Shown here piece by piece: positions 19,908 to 31,201 of a stretch of DNA of 64,000 nt. The notes below the pieces were generated by a model. That model ran no database searches. It was not told the origin of the DNA and saw only the letters and a list, made by a program, of their open reading frames with translations. Source of the stretch: Thereva unica (lineage: Eukaryota > Arthropoda > Insecta > Diptera > Therevidae). The position numbers and the translations under genes are program-made. Each line of letters opens with the position of its first letter. Within the stretch, counting starts at the first letter, position 1. The stretch is taken from the NCBI GenBank assembly GCA_949987705.1, contig OX465281.1, positions 171,692,516 to 171,756,515 on the forward strand. The letters run 5' to 3'.

Positions 19908-22111
19908 ATGTCTCAAACGGAAAAAATGAAAAGTGCCGCAGGCACTAGTGATAGTGTTGCAAAATCACTGCAGAAAAATAAATATAAGGACCAAGAAGGC
20001 AAAAAAATTATAAACAGTGGCGGTGAAGGAACTCATGAAAGTCGTCGCGTTCACAAACGGCGGCGTAAAATAAAAATCATGCCAAATCTCGTACAGCGAG
20101 CCGGCAAAAAGCAAAGTCCAACGGCGTCTGGGTCTGGAACCACGGTTACATGCACCGTAGTGATGACCGACTCAGATGCAGAGTCGTCTTCCTACGACCC
20201 CGACCCAGGCAAGTACAAAGGCCTGGGTAATAGCTTTAAAGAGCTGGCCACTGAAAACAATGAAGATGAAGCCAGAATACAAAAGCTAATTGAAGAGGTG
20301 AAGGAAAAAAATTTTCCTAGACTGCCTAAACCAAAAGTAGGAGCAAACCAGCAGCAACAACAACAAGAAGCAAAACAGCAAGCGCCGCAGCGAGCGCCGC
20401 AACAGCAACAACAACAACCCCGGCAGCAGCAAAAACAGAAAAAAAAAGATAAGGTACCACCTATTAATATTTTTCATCAGCAACCTGCTGACACAATCAG
20501 ACTAGCTAGACAGGTGTTAAAGCATTCCAACTTTTATGTAAAAAGATTTAGCGGTATTAAACACGCTCTAGTTTTAAGTAGTTTCGAAGATTTTAAAAAA
20601 ATGAGAAGCATTCTGGAAAGGGCGAATACCCAATTCTTCACATATACTGCAAAAAGTGAAAAAATGCAAAGTGTCCTCTTGAAAGGTCTCGACCCCGATT
20701 GTGACACTCAGGAGCTCTTGAACGAACTCCAGTCTCTCGCGGTAGAAAATTTGAAATTTTCCGCAGTTAAAAAATTCAATACGAGCTATTCGCGTGTTAC
20801 TAAGAAGCAGCTCCCGATATTCTTGGTCCAATTAACTCCCGACAGTCGGTTGGATAACCTAAAAAATATTAGGTATCTCAACTTCCATGTTGTAACTTGG
20901 GAGAAAATAAATAAAAAAGCAGACATCCTGCAATGTATGCGCTGCCAAAGGTTTGGACATGCCGCAGCTAACTGCCAAATGGCCTTTAGATGCGTCAAAT
21001 GTGAGAAAACCCACAATCAAGGCGAATGCCCTCTTGGGAGGGAAAAAGTCGCGGATAAAAACCAGGGGCCAGTTCGTGTATGTCGAAAACGAAAATTTTT
21101 TTTCGACTCGGGTTCGCGTAAGTCGAAAAAATTGAAAATTTTCGCCTGAAGCCGACGAAAGGCACTCGAAAGGTCTTGGGTTATCGAGTTCTTGCATTAT
21201 TATGAGTAATTAGACTTTTATAAATTTCACATGGGAATAATTTTTTAAAATTGTAAATCTAATTTAATTATCCTGGTACTACATATATAGCACAAGCATA
21301 AGATTTAAAATAAAAGTTCAATTAAAAAAAACCATTCTTTACAAAAATGTTTTTATTTTTTATTTTATTCATCACAACAAACACAAAACAAGACGAGAGA
21401 GATTTATTTTTTAGTCAAAAATTTTTTTATTCCACGTCACATATACAATATTTTTTTTCTTTTACAGCATGCAGTTGAACTAATACTAAACCTTTAGGTT
21501 TCCTGTACACTTAAAATTTATTTAAACTTCAATGAAGTGTTATCTTATTATTTATCTCTGTTTGTTATTACAGAAGTTTTAGGTGGTGAGACTCAAAAAA
21601 TGCATTCTTTACAAAAACGTTTTTATTTTTTATTTTATTCAACACAACACAACAAACACAAAACAAGACTTATCAAAGATTTATTTTTTGTTTGCCAACT
21701 CAAAATAAGGTTTAATTTTAAAAAATCACTGTTTCTTTATTAAAAGAACAACAATAATGCTGTGTACTCTGCAGATCTAACGGACATCCTGCTAATTATA
21801 GAGGATGCCCTAAATATGTAGAGTTCAAGCAACGCATTAAGGCGCGTAAAGAACAAATACAGGCCCAACAAGACCGTAAGGGGCAAATGTTTAAAAATTT
21901 AGTTGTACCTGGTATGTCCTTCGCCCAAATGGCGGCTGGAGCCCAGACAACCAAAAAGCAAGTCCCAAAAGCTGCGCCTGCCGCAAGTTCTGGGGACAGC
22001 GAGCTGAAGGCGGTTCTCCTATCAATTCAAGGGCAAATCGCTCAGCTACAAAAACAACTAAACGAGCAAAACGCCCGTTTAGACTTAGTATATTCCTTCT
22101 TTACGACATAA
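19908..22111 (+). pseudogene. A1 ORF1 (gag-like RNA-binding protein), interrupted
   Basis: The N-terminal part is open from 19908 to the insertion at 21064. It shows a basic start, a poly-Gln stretch (codons 145-185), the conserved domain beginning PPINIFHQQPADTIRLARQV, then knuckles CMRCQRFGHAAANC and CVKCEKTHNQGEC. A 694-bp repeat then interrupts at REKVADKN. The frame resumes near 21770 (third knuckle remnants GHPANYRGCP, then VVPGMSFAQMAAGAQ) and ends at 22109-22111 with a Gln-rich coiled-coil-like tail. The protein would bind element RNA and form the particle. Without the insertion it matches the 527-aa ORF1 of A2. Confidence 0.85.
21064..21757. mobile_element. Unclassified repeat inserted in A1 ORF1
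   Basis: It begins AGGGGCCAGTTCGTGTATGT, closely related to the AGGGGCCGGTTCACGTAG end of the second insertion at 24603. TTCGACTCGGGTTCGCGTAA recurs near the start. Internally CATTCTTTACAAAAATGTTT followed by an AT-rich run occurs at 21334 and again, slightly changed, at 21603. The right end has no clear inverted repeat and is approximate, set by where gag homology resumes. Confidence 0.55.
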
Positions 22112-22134
22112 ACCATCTCTGGGTAAGCTGTTTA

Positions 22135-25100
22135 ATGGCTTTACGCAGGGAGGACACGATCAAGGTCATTGCGGTGAACGTCAATTCGTTGATAAGAAAC
22201 GAGAGAAGAGCGAATTTGCTGACCCTTTTGCAAAACGAAAATCCTGATGTGCTTCTTGCTAGTGAGACCAAACTAAGCGAGAAGCACAAAGTGGATTACA
22301 AAGATTATGCGGTAATTAGGAGAGATAGACCTAATGCCACACAAGCTGGGGGCCTACTAGTACTAGTAAAGACCACCCTTAAACACAAGATCATGTATAG
22401 CAGGGACATCGCAAAGTTTCGGGTGTTAGAAGCGTGCGTTATATACCTCCCTCTGTCTAGTGGCAGAAGGCTGTATATAATTGCCGCGTACGCACCCCAA
22501 ACCTCCCAATCCAGACCATTTATAGAGGAAATGAGCTCTCTTTTTCAAACTCTCCACTTGGAGTCGGAGCAAAATTTTTACTTATTGGCCGGAGATTTAA
22601 ACGCACGCCATGAAGCATGGGGAAATCAAACGGCTAACATCAGGGGCAACCAACTGAATGACTGGTTGGCTCAGAATAGAATTCAGCGAAAAGTAAATCT
22701 TTACGCTACGGACATGCCATCATACCCAAATGGCGGATGGCCGTACTAGGGGTAAACACAAACGTGACAAACTGTCTAACGACAGTGCCGTACGACAGCG
22801 ACCACCAAGGACTGGAAATAACAGTACAAGTCCCTGACGACTCCATGGAACTCCTCGAATATTGCGAAGTGCATCCTTTTGCCTACCAGAAGATGCACTG
22901 GCCAAAGTTCGAGAAGGCTATGGAGAGGGCAATACAGAATAACGGACTATTACCTCCCACAACTAGGAATCTGACCAACAATGAGATTGATGCATATCTG
23001 AAAGATATGGACAACCTCATTGTGCAGACTATGGACAAAACCATACCACGGACAAAGAAAAAGAACAGTACAGACTGTTACAAAAACGCTACAATCGACG
23101 CACTACAAAAACATAAAAGTAGAATATTGACGAGACTGAAATCCCTACACCGCCAGTTCCAGGATAGACAGAGTCCGGAGATCGCAACTCTTAAATCGGT
23201 TATGAAAAACCTCCAACAACTCCTCAAACAACAATTCTCACAGTCTGTGAATCTGTACTGGAACAAAAAGATTCGTGCTATTCAAACTAATAGCGCGAGC
23301 ATGTTCCCACAGATAAATAAAATCTTTAGGAGTAAAACACATAACCGGTTGGACAAGTTGCGTATCCCCAGGAACCTGGCTAACCAGGAACTACTGAGGT
23401 CTGCGAACATAGATCCCGAAGAAACCAGTATTGTTGACGATAATTACTGTATAGAGGACGAGCAGGAGAAAGTGGATCTAGTGGGGGCCTACTACCAGGG
23501 AATTTATTCGGTGAACACTTGTGTTCGGCCGAATTTTGACCTTGAAAATAGGGCCCTGCTGAACCACTTCAGAATAACTAATGAGATCGAGGTCTGGAAA
23601 TCCGAGAACCGAAGAATCATCGAGTTCAGTGAAGACTGCCCAGCGAACAATGTTCCTGAGGCACAAGCAAACTCTCTTCTCACTACGAAAACTGATCTCC
23701 TGCTAACTTTTCGCCGTCTAAACAATAAGAAGTCGTCTGGGGTGGACGGTGTTCCCAACATCGTCCTGAAACATTTGCCCCTGGTGGCCATAGACATATA
23801 TACCACTCTGTTTAACAATGCATTAAACAACGCCCATTTTCCAGGACACTGGAAGACGGCAGTGGTGTACCCAATACCCAAAAAGGGTAAAGATAAAAGT
23901 AACCCTGCTAATCTTCGGTCAATAAGTCTGCTCCCGAATATCAGTAAGGTTTTTGAATCAGTAATTAATAGATCATTGTCCAAATGGGTTGAGGAAAAGA
24001 ATATAATCCCCGATAACCAATTCGGTTTCAGGGCGGGACATGACACCATTCATGCCGCGTCGAAATTGGTGTCAGACATACACTGGAACTTAATGAAAGG
24101 CCAGTGTACCGGAGCATGCTTGATCGACTATGAGAAGGCGTTCGATACAGTGTGGATCGAGGGCCTTCTCTACAAATTAGCCAGATACGGGATGACCGGA
24201 CCTCTGCTATACTTGATCTATAATATGATTTCCAAGAAGAAGTTCATCGTTAAAAGTGGGAACTTCACATCAGGAAAGGTATTTGATATTAAAAACGGTT
24301 TGCAACAGGGCGCAGTGAACTCGCCGCTCTTGTTTAATATCTTCACGAGTGACCTAATTAGTTCACTCCGCTTCGCATTAGCGTATGCGGATGACCTGAT
24401 TGTGTACAGGACGGGGCCGAAGATTGGAGTGATCCAGACGCTCCTGCAACGTGACTTCGAAACCATCGAGCGCTACAGTGATGATTGGAAGTTGAAGATC
24501 AACTTTGGCAAATGCGAATCGATCCTTTTCCGGACTCCTCTACGCAGAGCTTCGTACGATGTGCAGAGGAACTGGAAAACCTTTCGAATTTCGAACTATG
24601 CAGGGGCCGGTTCACGTAGCTCGAACGACGACAATCGTTCGAAACGAATTTGAATACGAAAAAATTTGTCTCGAAAAAATTGAGCGTTCACGTAGTTCGA
24701 AAGAAAATTTAAGGAAACCACATTACTAAAACACGATTTTCTTTACAAAAACCGCTGTAAAATTATACAATTTGTTGGCATCAACTTAATTAAATTTTTA
24801 AAAATAATTTACATATGTAATAACTTATAAAAGTCTACTTTTAAATTGGAAAATTAATCTTAATAAATACAAGTGTTCGATAACATAAGAGCTTTCGAGT
24901 CAACAAACGAAAATTTGCAATTTTTTCGAGCTACGTGAACGCGAAACGAAAAAAAATTTTCGTTGTCGAGTTACGTGAACCGGCCCCTGGACAGGCGTTA
25001 GAACATAAATCGGAAGTGAAATACCTTGGGCTTTGGTTGGATCAGTACTTATATTTCAACAGAAATGTAAGTGCTGCTCTTGACAAGGCAAACAAGGCGT

Positions 25101-25651
25101 TTCACATGACTAAAAGGCTTTTTTATAGCAGACACCTAAGCTCTCGGGTAAAGGTGATCTGCTACCAAGCCTTGGTCAGACCGATTTTAACTTATGGTTG
25201 CCCAGTGTGGTTCAACATATCTCCCTTTTATATGGAAAAGCTTCGGGTTTTCGAAAGACAATGCTTAAGGGCGTGCTTAAGGTTGTATCGGACACCCGAA
25301 TCTGGCTTCACGAAGTTTCACGCCAACAACATCCTTTACGATAAGGCATTTGTTAATAGGATCGACAACTTCATAATCAAGTTGATTCGAAGACACATTG
25401 CAAGAGCGACGGAGAGCGAAAATCCTCTTATTCGGGGAGCGTTCTACCCGAACGCTGAATATCACAGAGCTGCTTGCGAACGTGGCTTTATCCCTCCAGA
25501 GGCATTTGTCTTTCTGGATAGAAAAAGATTGGTCCAAGACGGTTCGGGAGTGCCTCTCTTTTACCACCTACATCGCTCTGCGACAGATAAATGCTACAGA
25601 TTTAGCAATGAAGATATGGAAGTTCAGGAGCTCCTGAGGTTCAGTACTTGA
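22135..25651 (+). pseudogene. A1 ORF2 (endonuclease-reverse transcriptase), broken
   Basis: The frame starts with ATG 22135, 23 nt after the ORF1 stop codon at 22109-22111. The endonuclease shows VNVNSLIRNERR, SETKLSEKH and LLAGDLNARHEAWGNQ. Near 22735, 37 bp present in A2 and A4 are missing between two CGG triplets, which shifts the frame. The RT (22737 on) shows NNKKSSGVDGVPNIVLK, PIPKKGKDKSNPANLRSISL, CLIDYEKAFDTVW and the catalytic AYADDLIVY. A 385-bp insertion at 24603 separates NYAG from GQALEHKSEVKYLG. A TGA at 25649 ends the frame about 25 codons before the ends of A2 and A4. Confidence 0.9.
24603..24987. mobile_element. 385-bp inverted-repeat MITE in A1 ORF2
   Basis: GGGGCCGGTTCACGTAGCTC on the left and GAGTTACGTGAACCGGCCCC on the right are inverted. 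TTCGAA/TTCGAAAC motifs are repeated near both ends. Flanking ORF2 sequence is continuous without it (AACTATGCA / GGACAGGCG). I could not identify a convincing target duplication. Confidence 0.75.
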
Positions 25652-25859
25652 ATCTCGGGAAGAGACAGACGCGATGCCTCCACTGCAAGTACTCTGTACT
25701 GGTGGCTGGAGGACAGTTAGATATTGCGTATTCGCCCTTAAAACTATAGATATAGACTAGTTTAGCTTGTAATCTAGTTTTTAACGATTAGCTTAGGGCT
25801 TAGATAGGATTAGTTATAGTTTTTACTTAGTAATAGATTTAGTTTTAAGTAAGCTTAAG

Positions 25860-26165
25860 TGCGAGCTGCCACGAGCTTTTGTTAGTTTTGTTTGTCTGTT
25901 TTTGTTGTTGTTTGTCTGTTCTTTGTTTGTTTTGTTAGTTTTGCTAACACGAGCCCGTGGAAGCTCGTCGCCTGGACGGAGTACATCCGAGGCAGGTCCT
26001 CCGCTGTACCCCGTCCGGATAGTTTTGTGTTTAGGTTAATTAGCTTGTAAGTAAGTGGTGCGAGCTTTCACGAACTTGAGCTCTAGCATCACTCGAGTCT
26101 GTGGAAGCCCGTCGCCTGGACGGGGGTCACCTGAGACGATTTTATCGTCTCCGCTGCCCCCCGCC
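25860..26165 (+). promoter_or_regulatory. Duplicated stem-loop in the family A 3' UTR
   Basis: Two related blocks follow each other, each starting GTGCGAGCT..CACGA. The first (25860-26020) has CTGGACGGAGTACA pairing with TGTACCCCGTCC. The second (26058-26165) has CTGGACGGGGG pairing with CCCCCCGCCCAG and an inner hairpin GAGACGATTTTATCGTCTC. The same pair occurs in A2, A3 and A4. Paired structure near the 3' end is likely used for RT recognition; that role is inference. Confidence 0.6.
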
Positions 26166-26493
26166 CAGATAGTGGTAGATCTAAGCCATAGAATTAAGTA
26201 GTTGTAAGGTTTTATATAAAATATAGTGTCTAAGTTTTTTTTCCAATTTTTCTTAGAATTAAGTTGATATTGATAATGTTTTCCTTTTAGAGATAAAATA
26301 TAATTATAAAATAGATAAGTTTTAGCCGAAAGGCATAAGCTAATTTAAGACATAGATTAATTTAGAGTGCCTGCTGAGGGCCAGTAAGTTAGATAGATTA
26401 GAATAGGCTAGATTAATTAACTTAAGCATTAGTTAAATTTATATTAGATAGATGTTAAGGTAAATAAAATGCTTATTTTAAAAAAAAAAAAAA

Positions 26494-26575
26494 CGGAAAA
26501 GTCCTTCGTCTGTGGGGCTGCGGGTTCGATTCTTCGGCTCGCGGTGCTTTTTTTTCGTCATAATAATTGATTTTT
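26494..26575 (+). repeat. 3' half of tRNA-like sequence 2 (B box)
   Basis: ACGGAAAAGTCCTTCGTCTG then GGGCTGCGGGTTCGATTCTT matches the 3' part of the tRNA-like sequence read on the minus strand at about 28622-28715. GGGTTCGATTC is a B-box-like T loop. The A1 poly(A) tail abuts it directly. Confidence 0.6.
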
Positions 26576-27114
26576 TATAATTTCCTTCGGGGAATTTTGT
26601 TTCATTTTTTTTATGGCATATAGTGTAGTATAGTATAAACTATTGTATATTAAATAAAGAAATACACCATCACGTGGGCGAAGAATCAAAAAATTTTATT
26701 GTTTACATTTGATTTCTCCGATATCAATGGCAATTAAGCTTATATTTCCTAGATTTGTATGTGTGTGCAGTGTAAACAAATCTTGCAACTTGATTTTGAC
26801 CCACTTCCATATAAACGATCAGCTGCAAATTTTACACATGCGTATAATGACGAGTATAGTACAGTAGATAAGCTATTTCTTTTAATTTTCCCCGGAGAAT
26901 TTTGTTTCATATTAAATAAGTTTTTTTTTAAATTTGTCCGAAAATATGCAAACACTTTACTGCAAAAACTATTTAGCTGCTGTTTCGATTTTTTCAATGG
27001 CGCAGCGTCGGTTATACTTCTCAGAATGGATTTAAAATGAAGAATCATTCTCGCAATACGTACGCTGCGTCGTCGATTAAACGATACTACGGCAGCGTGT
27101 TATACTTATCGTAA

Positions 27115-27408
27115 AGCTAGGTTTATACGCAACGATTTAGTTTTTTAAATTGTCTGGCGCCAGTCGAATTGTGTAAATAAGCTGAGTGCAAAAGACGAGT
27201 GAAAATTGCCTCCATTAGTTATTGCTCATTATATTTATACTTATCTACGCGTTATATTATGTTACATTGATTGTGATAAGGTCGGAGGAGCAAGTGGTCG
27301 AACATCACCGAGATACATATATTTGGTGCAATCCAAACATTTTAAATTGTCCAAGCCAAACAGTTGAGTTCACACACAACGATCTATTTGTGCCGTGTAG
27401 ACCTACCT
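27115..27408. mobile_element. 294-bp Harbinger-like MITE between two inverted C copies
   Basis: The ends AGCTAGGTTTATACGCAACG and CGTGTAGACCTACCT are imperfect inverts. TAA is duplicated (27112-27114 and 27409-27411). Confidence 0.65.
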
Positions 27409-28120
27409 TAATAATTTTTTTTATATTGCCCCCGAAAAAAATGAATGGACTAAAAAGTACGAAATAAAACCGCCTTCAGAAAAAAAACCAATCCCGCGAT
27501 GCACAAAAAAGGATGAAATAATTAATTGTAATTCTTAACAACATTAATGCAATCAGAATGGATCTAGAAAGAAGAATCACTTTTGAAGACGGTGCCAGGT
27601 AGTAGTTGACTTTGATTGCACTAACTCTTGCTTGGGGAATTGTTTTCATTTCTTTGTTATGCTTATGCCCTTAATACATCACTCACAGATGTTAGCACCG
27701 TCTTCCAAAGTGATTCTTCTTTTTAAATCCATTCTGAGAAGTATAACATGCCGCCGCGCCATTGAAAAAAATCGAAGCAGCAGCTAAATAGTAAAGTCTT
27801 TGCATATTTTCGGACAAAAACTTATTTAATATGAAACAAAATTCTCCGGGGAAAATTAAAAGAAATAGCTTATCTACTGTACTATACTCGTCATTATGCG
27901 CATGTGTAAAATTTGCAGCTGATCGCTTATATGGAAGTGGGTCAAAATCAAGTTGCAAGATTTGTTTACACTGCACACACATACAAATCTGGGAAATATA
28001 AACTTAATTGCCATTGATATCGGAGAAATCAAATGTAAACAATAAAATTTTTTGATTCTTCGCCCACGTCATGGTGTATTTCTTTATTTAATATAAACAA
28101 TAGTTTATACTATACTACAC

Positions 28121-28555
28121 TAGCCGTGTTTTTTTTAATGAACTATATAGTTCTTTCCCATACAAATATGAAAACCCAGGTTTTATCGGGGTTTCTATCG
28201 AGGTTTTGGGAAATTTCTTAATTTTCTTATTGCATACGTTCGGGTGTTGGCATGTTGTTTCGGGGATTGACATGTTGCATACTTTCGGGGGTCGGAAAGA
28301 CGTAATTTAAAAATAAAAACAACAGGAAAGTGATGAGAGCAAATTTATAATAAATAATTAATTTTTTAGAAGCAGATTTATTATTTTCTAGCGAGGAGTT
28401 CGTGTAACAGTGCAAAAAATAACACTTAACTTCCGTTTTATTTTGAAATTTTTAAGCATCGAAGTAGGCGCTACATGAAATTTCCCTTGTCGTTTTAGCT
28501 TTTTTTTAATGAACTCGATGAAAGAACCATATAGTTCATTAAAAAAACGCGGCTA
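28121..28555. mobile_element. MITE inserted in composite C4
   Basis: GCCGTGTTTTTTTTAATGAA then CTATATAGTTC is mirrored at 28522-28555 (ATATAGTTCATTAAAAAAAC then GCGGC). The matching part of C3 (26610-26640) is continuous without it. CTA appears on both sides, suggesting a 3-bp duplication. Confidence 0.65.
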
Positions 28556-28839
28556 CTATATGCCATAAAAAATGAAACAAAATTCCCCGAAGGAAATTAT
28601 AAAAAATAAATTATTATGACGAAAAAAAAGCACCGCGAGCCGAAGAATCGAACCCGCAGCCCCACAGACGAAGGACTTTTCCGTAGCCCTTGCGCCATGG
28701 CAGACACAACCGGTGGTTGACTAATATGCTAATAAATCATTTCAGAAAGAAGAAAAAGAGAAAAAGAAAAAAAAAATGCTGCCCGACCAGGCTCGAACCT
28801 TCAACGCTACACGCCGCTGAACCGAGGATCCGACGCTCT

Positions 28840-29444
28840 TTTTTTTTTTAAATAAGCATTTTATTTACCTTAACATCTATCTAATATAAATTTAACTAAT
28901 GCTTAAGTTAATTAATCTAGCCTATTCTAATCTATCTAACTTACTGGCCCTCAACAGGCACTCTAAATTAATCTATGTCTTAAATTATCTTATGCCTTTC
29001 GGCTAAAACTTATCTTTAGTTATATTTTATTTCAAAAAGAAAAATATTGACATTTGTAACTTTAACTCTAAGAAAAATTGTAAAAAAAAAACTTAGACAC
29101 TATATTTGTTTTATATAAAAACTTAATACTACTTAAACCTATAACTTAGTTCTAGCACTATCTGGGCGGGGGCAGCGGAGACGATAAAATCGTCTCAGGT
29201 GATCCCCGTCCAGGCGACGGGCTTCCACAAACTCGAGTGATGCTAGAGCTCAAGTTCGTGAAAGCTCGCACCACTTACTTAGAATCTAATTAGTTTAAAC
29301 ACTATTCTAAACACTAAGAACTATCCGGGCGGGGTACAGCGGAGGGCCTGCCTCGGATGTACTCCGTCCAGGCGACGAGCTTCCACGGGCTCGTGTTAGC
29401 AATACTAACAAAACAAACGAAAACAGACAAACAACAACAAAACA
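28840..29444 (-). mobile_element. Family A element A3, 5'-truncated (3' UTR only)
   Basis: Contains only the 3' UTR with the duplicated stem-loop, ending in a poly(A) read as T on the plus strand at 28840. The perfect 14-bp duplication GGATCCGACGCTCT lies at 28826-28839 and 29445-29458. This is an unambiguous target-primed insertion into tRNA-like sequence 1, independent of A1 and A2. Confidence 0.9.
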
Positions 29445-29559
29445 GGATCCGACGCTCTACCCACTCCACCATCGGCCTGCTGCCAGATTTATAACAATAA
29501 AGTAATATGTTCGGTGCCTATGAAATGTTATCAAGAAAATGATATTTTTGCACTTTTAA

Positions 29560-29955
29560 TTAAGTAAATGTTTATGTTTTCCTGAGTCTCATTATTAAAT
29601 AATATAATTTAGTGAGAAATAGAATCAAAACATGTTACACCGAAGTAAAAAAAAAATTGTATTTCACCATTTTGCGGCCGAGGATTGAACTTGGTTCTCC
29701 TGGGATAGGACTACAGCGCCTTACCTCTAGGCTACCGATATATGGACTTTAGTAGAAATCTCTTTTTTGTTGTTAAATATACTTCTGGTTGAAATTTCCA
29801 GACTATTTTCTCAGTTTTTGGTCTTTTGACCAAGAGCTACATTTTGAGATATTTTCCAAGTCTGTAGCTGCAGTACTTTCAGAGATGAAAGTAGGTTTCA
29901 GACGGACAGACGGACAGAGCCTCTGTATAAGCTTTTTTTTTTGAAAAAGCTAAAA
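29560..29955 (-). repeat. Probable tRNA-derived SINE-like repeat
   Basis: On the minus strand at about 29745-29670, GGTAGCCTAGAGGTAAGGCG has the spacing and sequence of an A box and AGTTCAATCC that of a B box. A GACGGACAGACGGACAG run lies at 29910-29926. The boundaries are not defined. Confidence 0.45.
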
Positions 29956-29956
29956 A

Positions 29957-30355
29957 CTGCTAATAAATAAAAATGAGTGATGGAAATTTATTTCCGTTAA
30001 TTATAAGAAACATCTTATCACTTATTTTCTCCTAAATTCGAAGAAAATTTGTTTGTTTGCATAAAAAAGGTTTTCTATTTCTGGAGAAAAATGGTGCCAT
30101 TCAGCATTGTCAATCAGCAGTCCATTACTATATGTCAGTGAGATAAATACATTTATTTAATGGAAAAACTGCTGGTAAATAAAAATGAGTGATGGAAATA
30201 TATTTCTATTAATTATTACAGACATGTTATCACTTATTTCCTCTTAAATTCGAAGAAATTTTTTTTGTTTACGTAAAAAAGGTTTTCTATATCTGGAGAA
30301 AGATGGTACCATTCAGCATTGTCAATCAGCAGTCCATTCCTATATGTCAGTGGTG
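29957..30355. mobile_element. Two truncated M1 MITE halves in tandem
   Basis: CTGCTAATAAATAAAAATGA to GCAGTCCATTACTATATG (ending near 30140) is followed by a second, diverged half that ends TCCATTCCTATATGTCAGTG near 30353. Both lack the left end. Confidence 0.65.
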
Positions 30356-30483
30356 TACGCAGAATACTCCTATCCTATCTATAATTGTAAAAGTGACGTA
30401 TCCACCTTACCAACTTCCAGAGTCAAAATATTTTTTTTTAACTAAAATTCATCTAAAACTACTATAGTCCGGTCAAATTAGAC

Positions 30484-30936
30484 CACTGACATATAGTAAT
30501 GGACTGCTAAATGAACAAAATCCCATACAAAAAAGTGGCACCAAAAACTATTGCTGCCTCACTCCCACGTTAAATTCCTATGAACTGTAATCGTCAGCGC
30601 ATGTCAGCGATGTAAACGTAATTAGAGAAAAATAGGCAGGTATAGTTTTTGTTCTTCTGTCTCACTCTTGAGCTATTTTGAAAAGTTCGTTAAACAGGTG
30701 AAATAACCGTCACAGTTATGAGATAAATACATGTATTTAATGGAAAAACTGCTGGTATCTAAATAAAAATGAGTGATGGAAATATATTTCTTTTAATTAT
30801 TACAGACATTTTATCACTTATTTCCTCATAAATTCGAAGAAATTTTTTTTGTTTACGTAAAAAAGGTTTTCTATATCTGGAGAAAAATGGTGCCATTCAG
30901 CATTGTCAATCAGCAGTCCATTCCTATATGTCAGTG
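30484..30936. mobile_element. MITE family M1 copy, complete
   Basis: A 453-bp copy with ends CACTGACATATAGTAATGG and CATTCCTATATGTCAGTG. The perfect duplication AATTAGAC lies at 30476-30483 and 30937-30944. Confidence 0.9.
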
Positions 30937-31201
30937 AATTAGACCAAAAAATAGGTATGAAGGTACATAAATTCGCACCAAGCTGAAAATTGGTAGGATT
31001 GTTCAAAGCACCGTTATAAATGAAATCTAAAAAGTCCCCATCGATCCGGCACCTGGAACCTGGATTTACTCGGGGTCAAAGGTCACAAAATCGGGTTTTT
31101 CGCGATTTTCAGCAAAACGGTAAGTAGTCGTTTTTCAGCAGTTTGCCCATACTTTGAACCTACATATCTTCTAAACGGAGTCACTCAGGTTTCTGTTATT
31201 T

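Larger units (their letters stand above)
19680..26493 (+). mobile_element. Jockey-like non-LTR retrotransposon A1, nearly full length
   Basis: A 5' untranslated region, ORF1 (gag-like) and ORF2 (endonuclease-RT) are followed by a roughly 840-nt 3' UTR and a poly(A) run at 26480-26493. The clade is inferred from the gag architecture (CCHC knuckles CMRCQRFGHAAANC) and from an EN-RT frame without RNase H. ORF1 and ORF2 are each broken by an inserted repeat (21064-21757 and 24603-24987). ORF2 also has a 37-bp deletion and an early stop, so A1 is inactive. The 5' junction is in tRNA-like 1, but the 3' junction is in tRNA-like 2. Confidence 0.85.
19372..27716 (+). mobile_element. Composite repeat C, forward copy (C3), carrying element A1
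   Basis: Starts GTTAACCGACTTCAAAAAAC. A roughly 270-bp block follows (19376-19640), shared with 53425-53694. Next come tRNA-like sequence 1, family A element A1, the second half of tRNA-like 2 (26494-26570), a shared segment to 27045, and part of the palindromic terminal block (about 27463-27716, starting ACCGCCTTCAG). The order is the same as in C1 read on its minus strand. The DNA between the two tRNA-like sequences is missing, lost at the A1 3' junction. Confidence 0.6.
27717..29530 (-). mobile_element. Composite repeat C, reverse copy (C4), carrying A3
   Basis: 27720-28110 is the reverse complement of about 26600-27040. tRNA-like 2 (28622-28715) and the 3' half of tRNA-like 1 (28781-28839), element A3, and the 5' half of tRNA-like 1 (29445-29486) follow on the minus strand. 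Similarity to C stops near 29530 (GCCTATGAAATGTT), so the 270-bp end block is missing. With C3 it forms a head-to-head pair. Confidence 0.6.

Noticed and set aside
20286..20483. Leu-rich membrane-like protein on the minus strand
   Set aside because: It is the antisense of the poly-Gln stretch of A1 ORF1. The same applies to similar frames at 52070-52858.
24022..24049. Minus-strand frame of 181 codons overlapping A1 ORF2 (and its equivalents near 49.7 and 61.6 kb)
   Set aside because: Shadow of the conserved RT domain. It recurs only because ORF2 itself is conserved.
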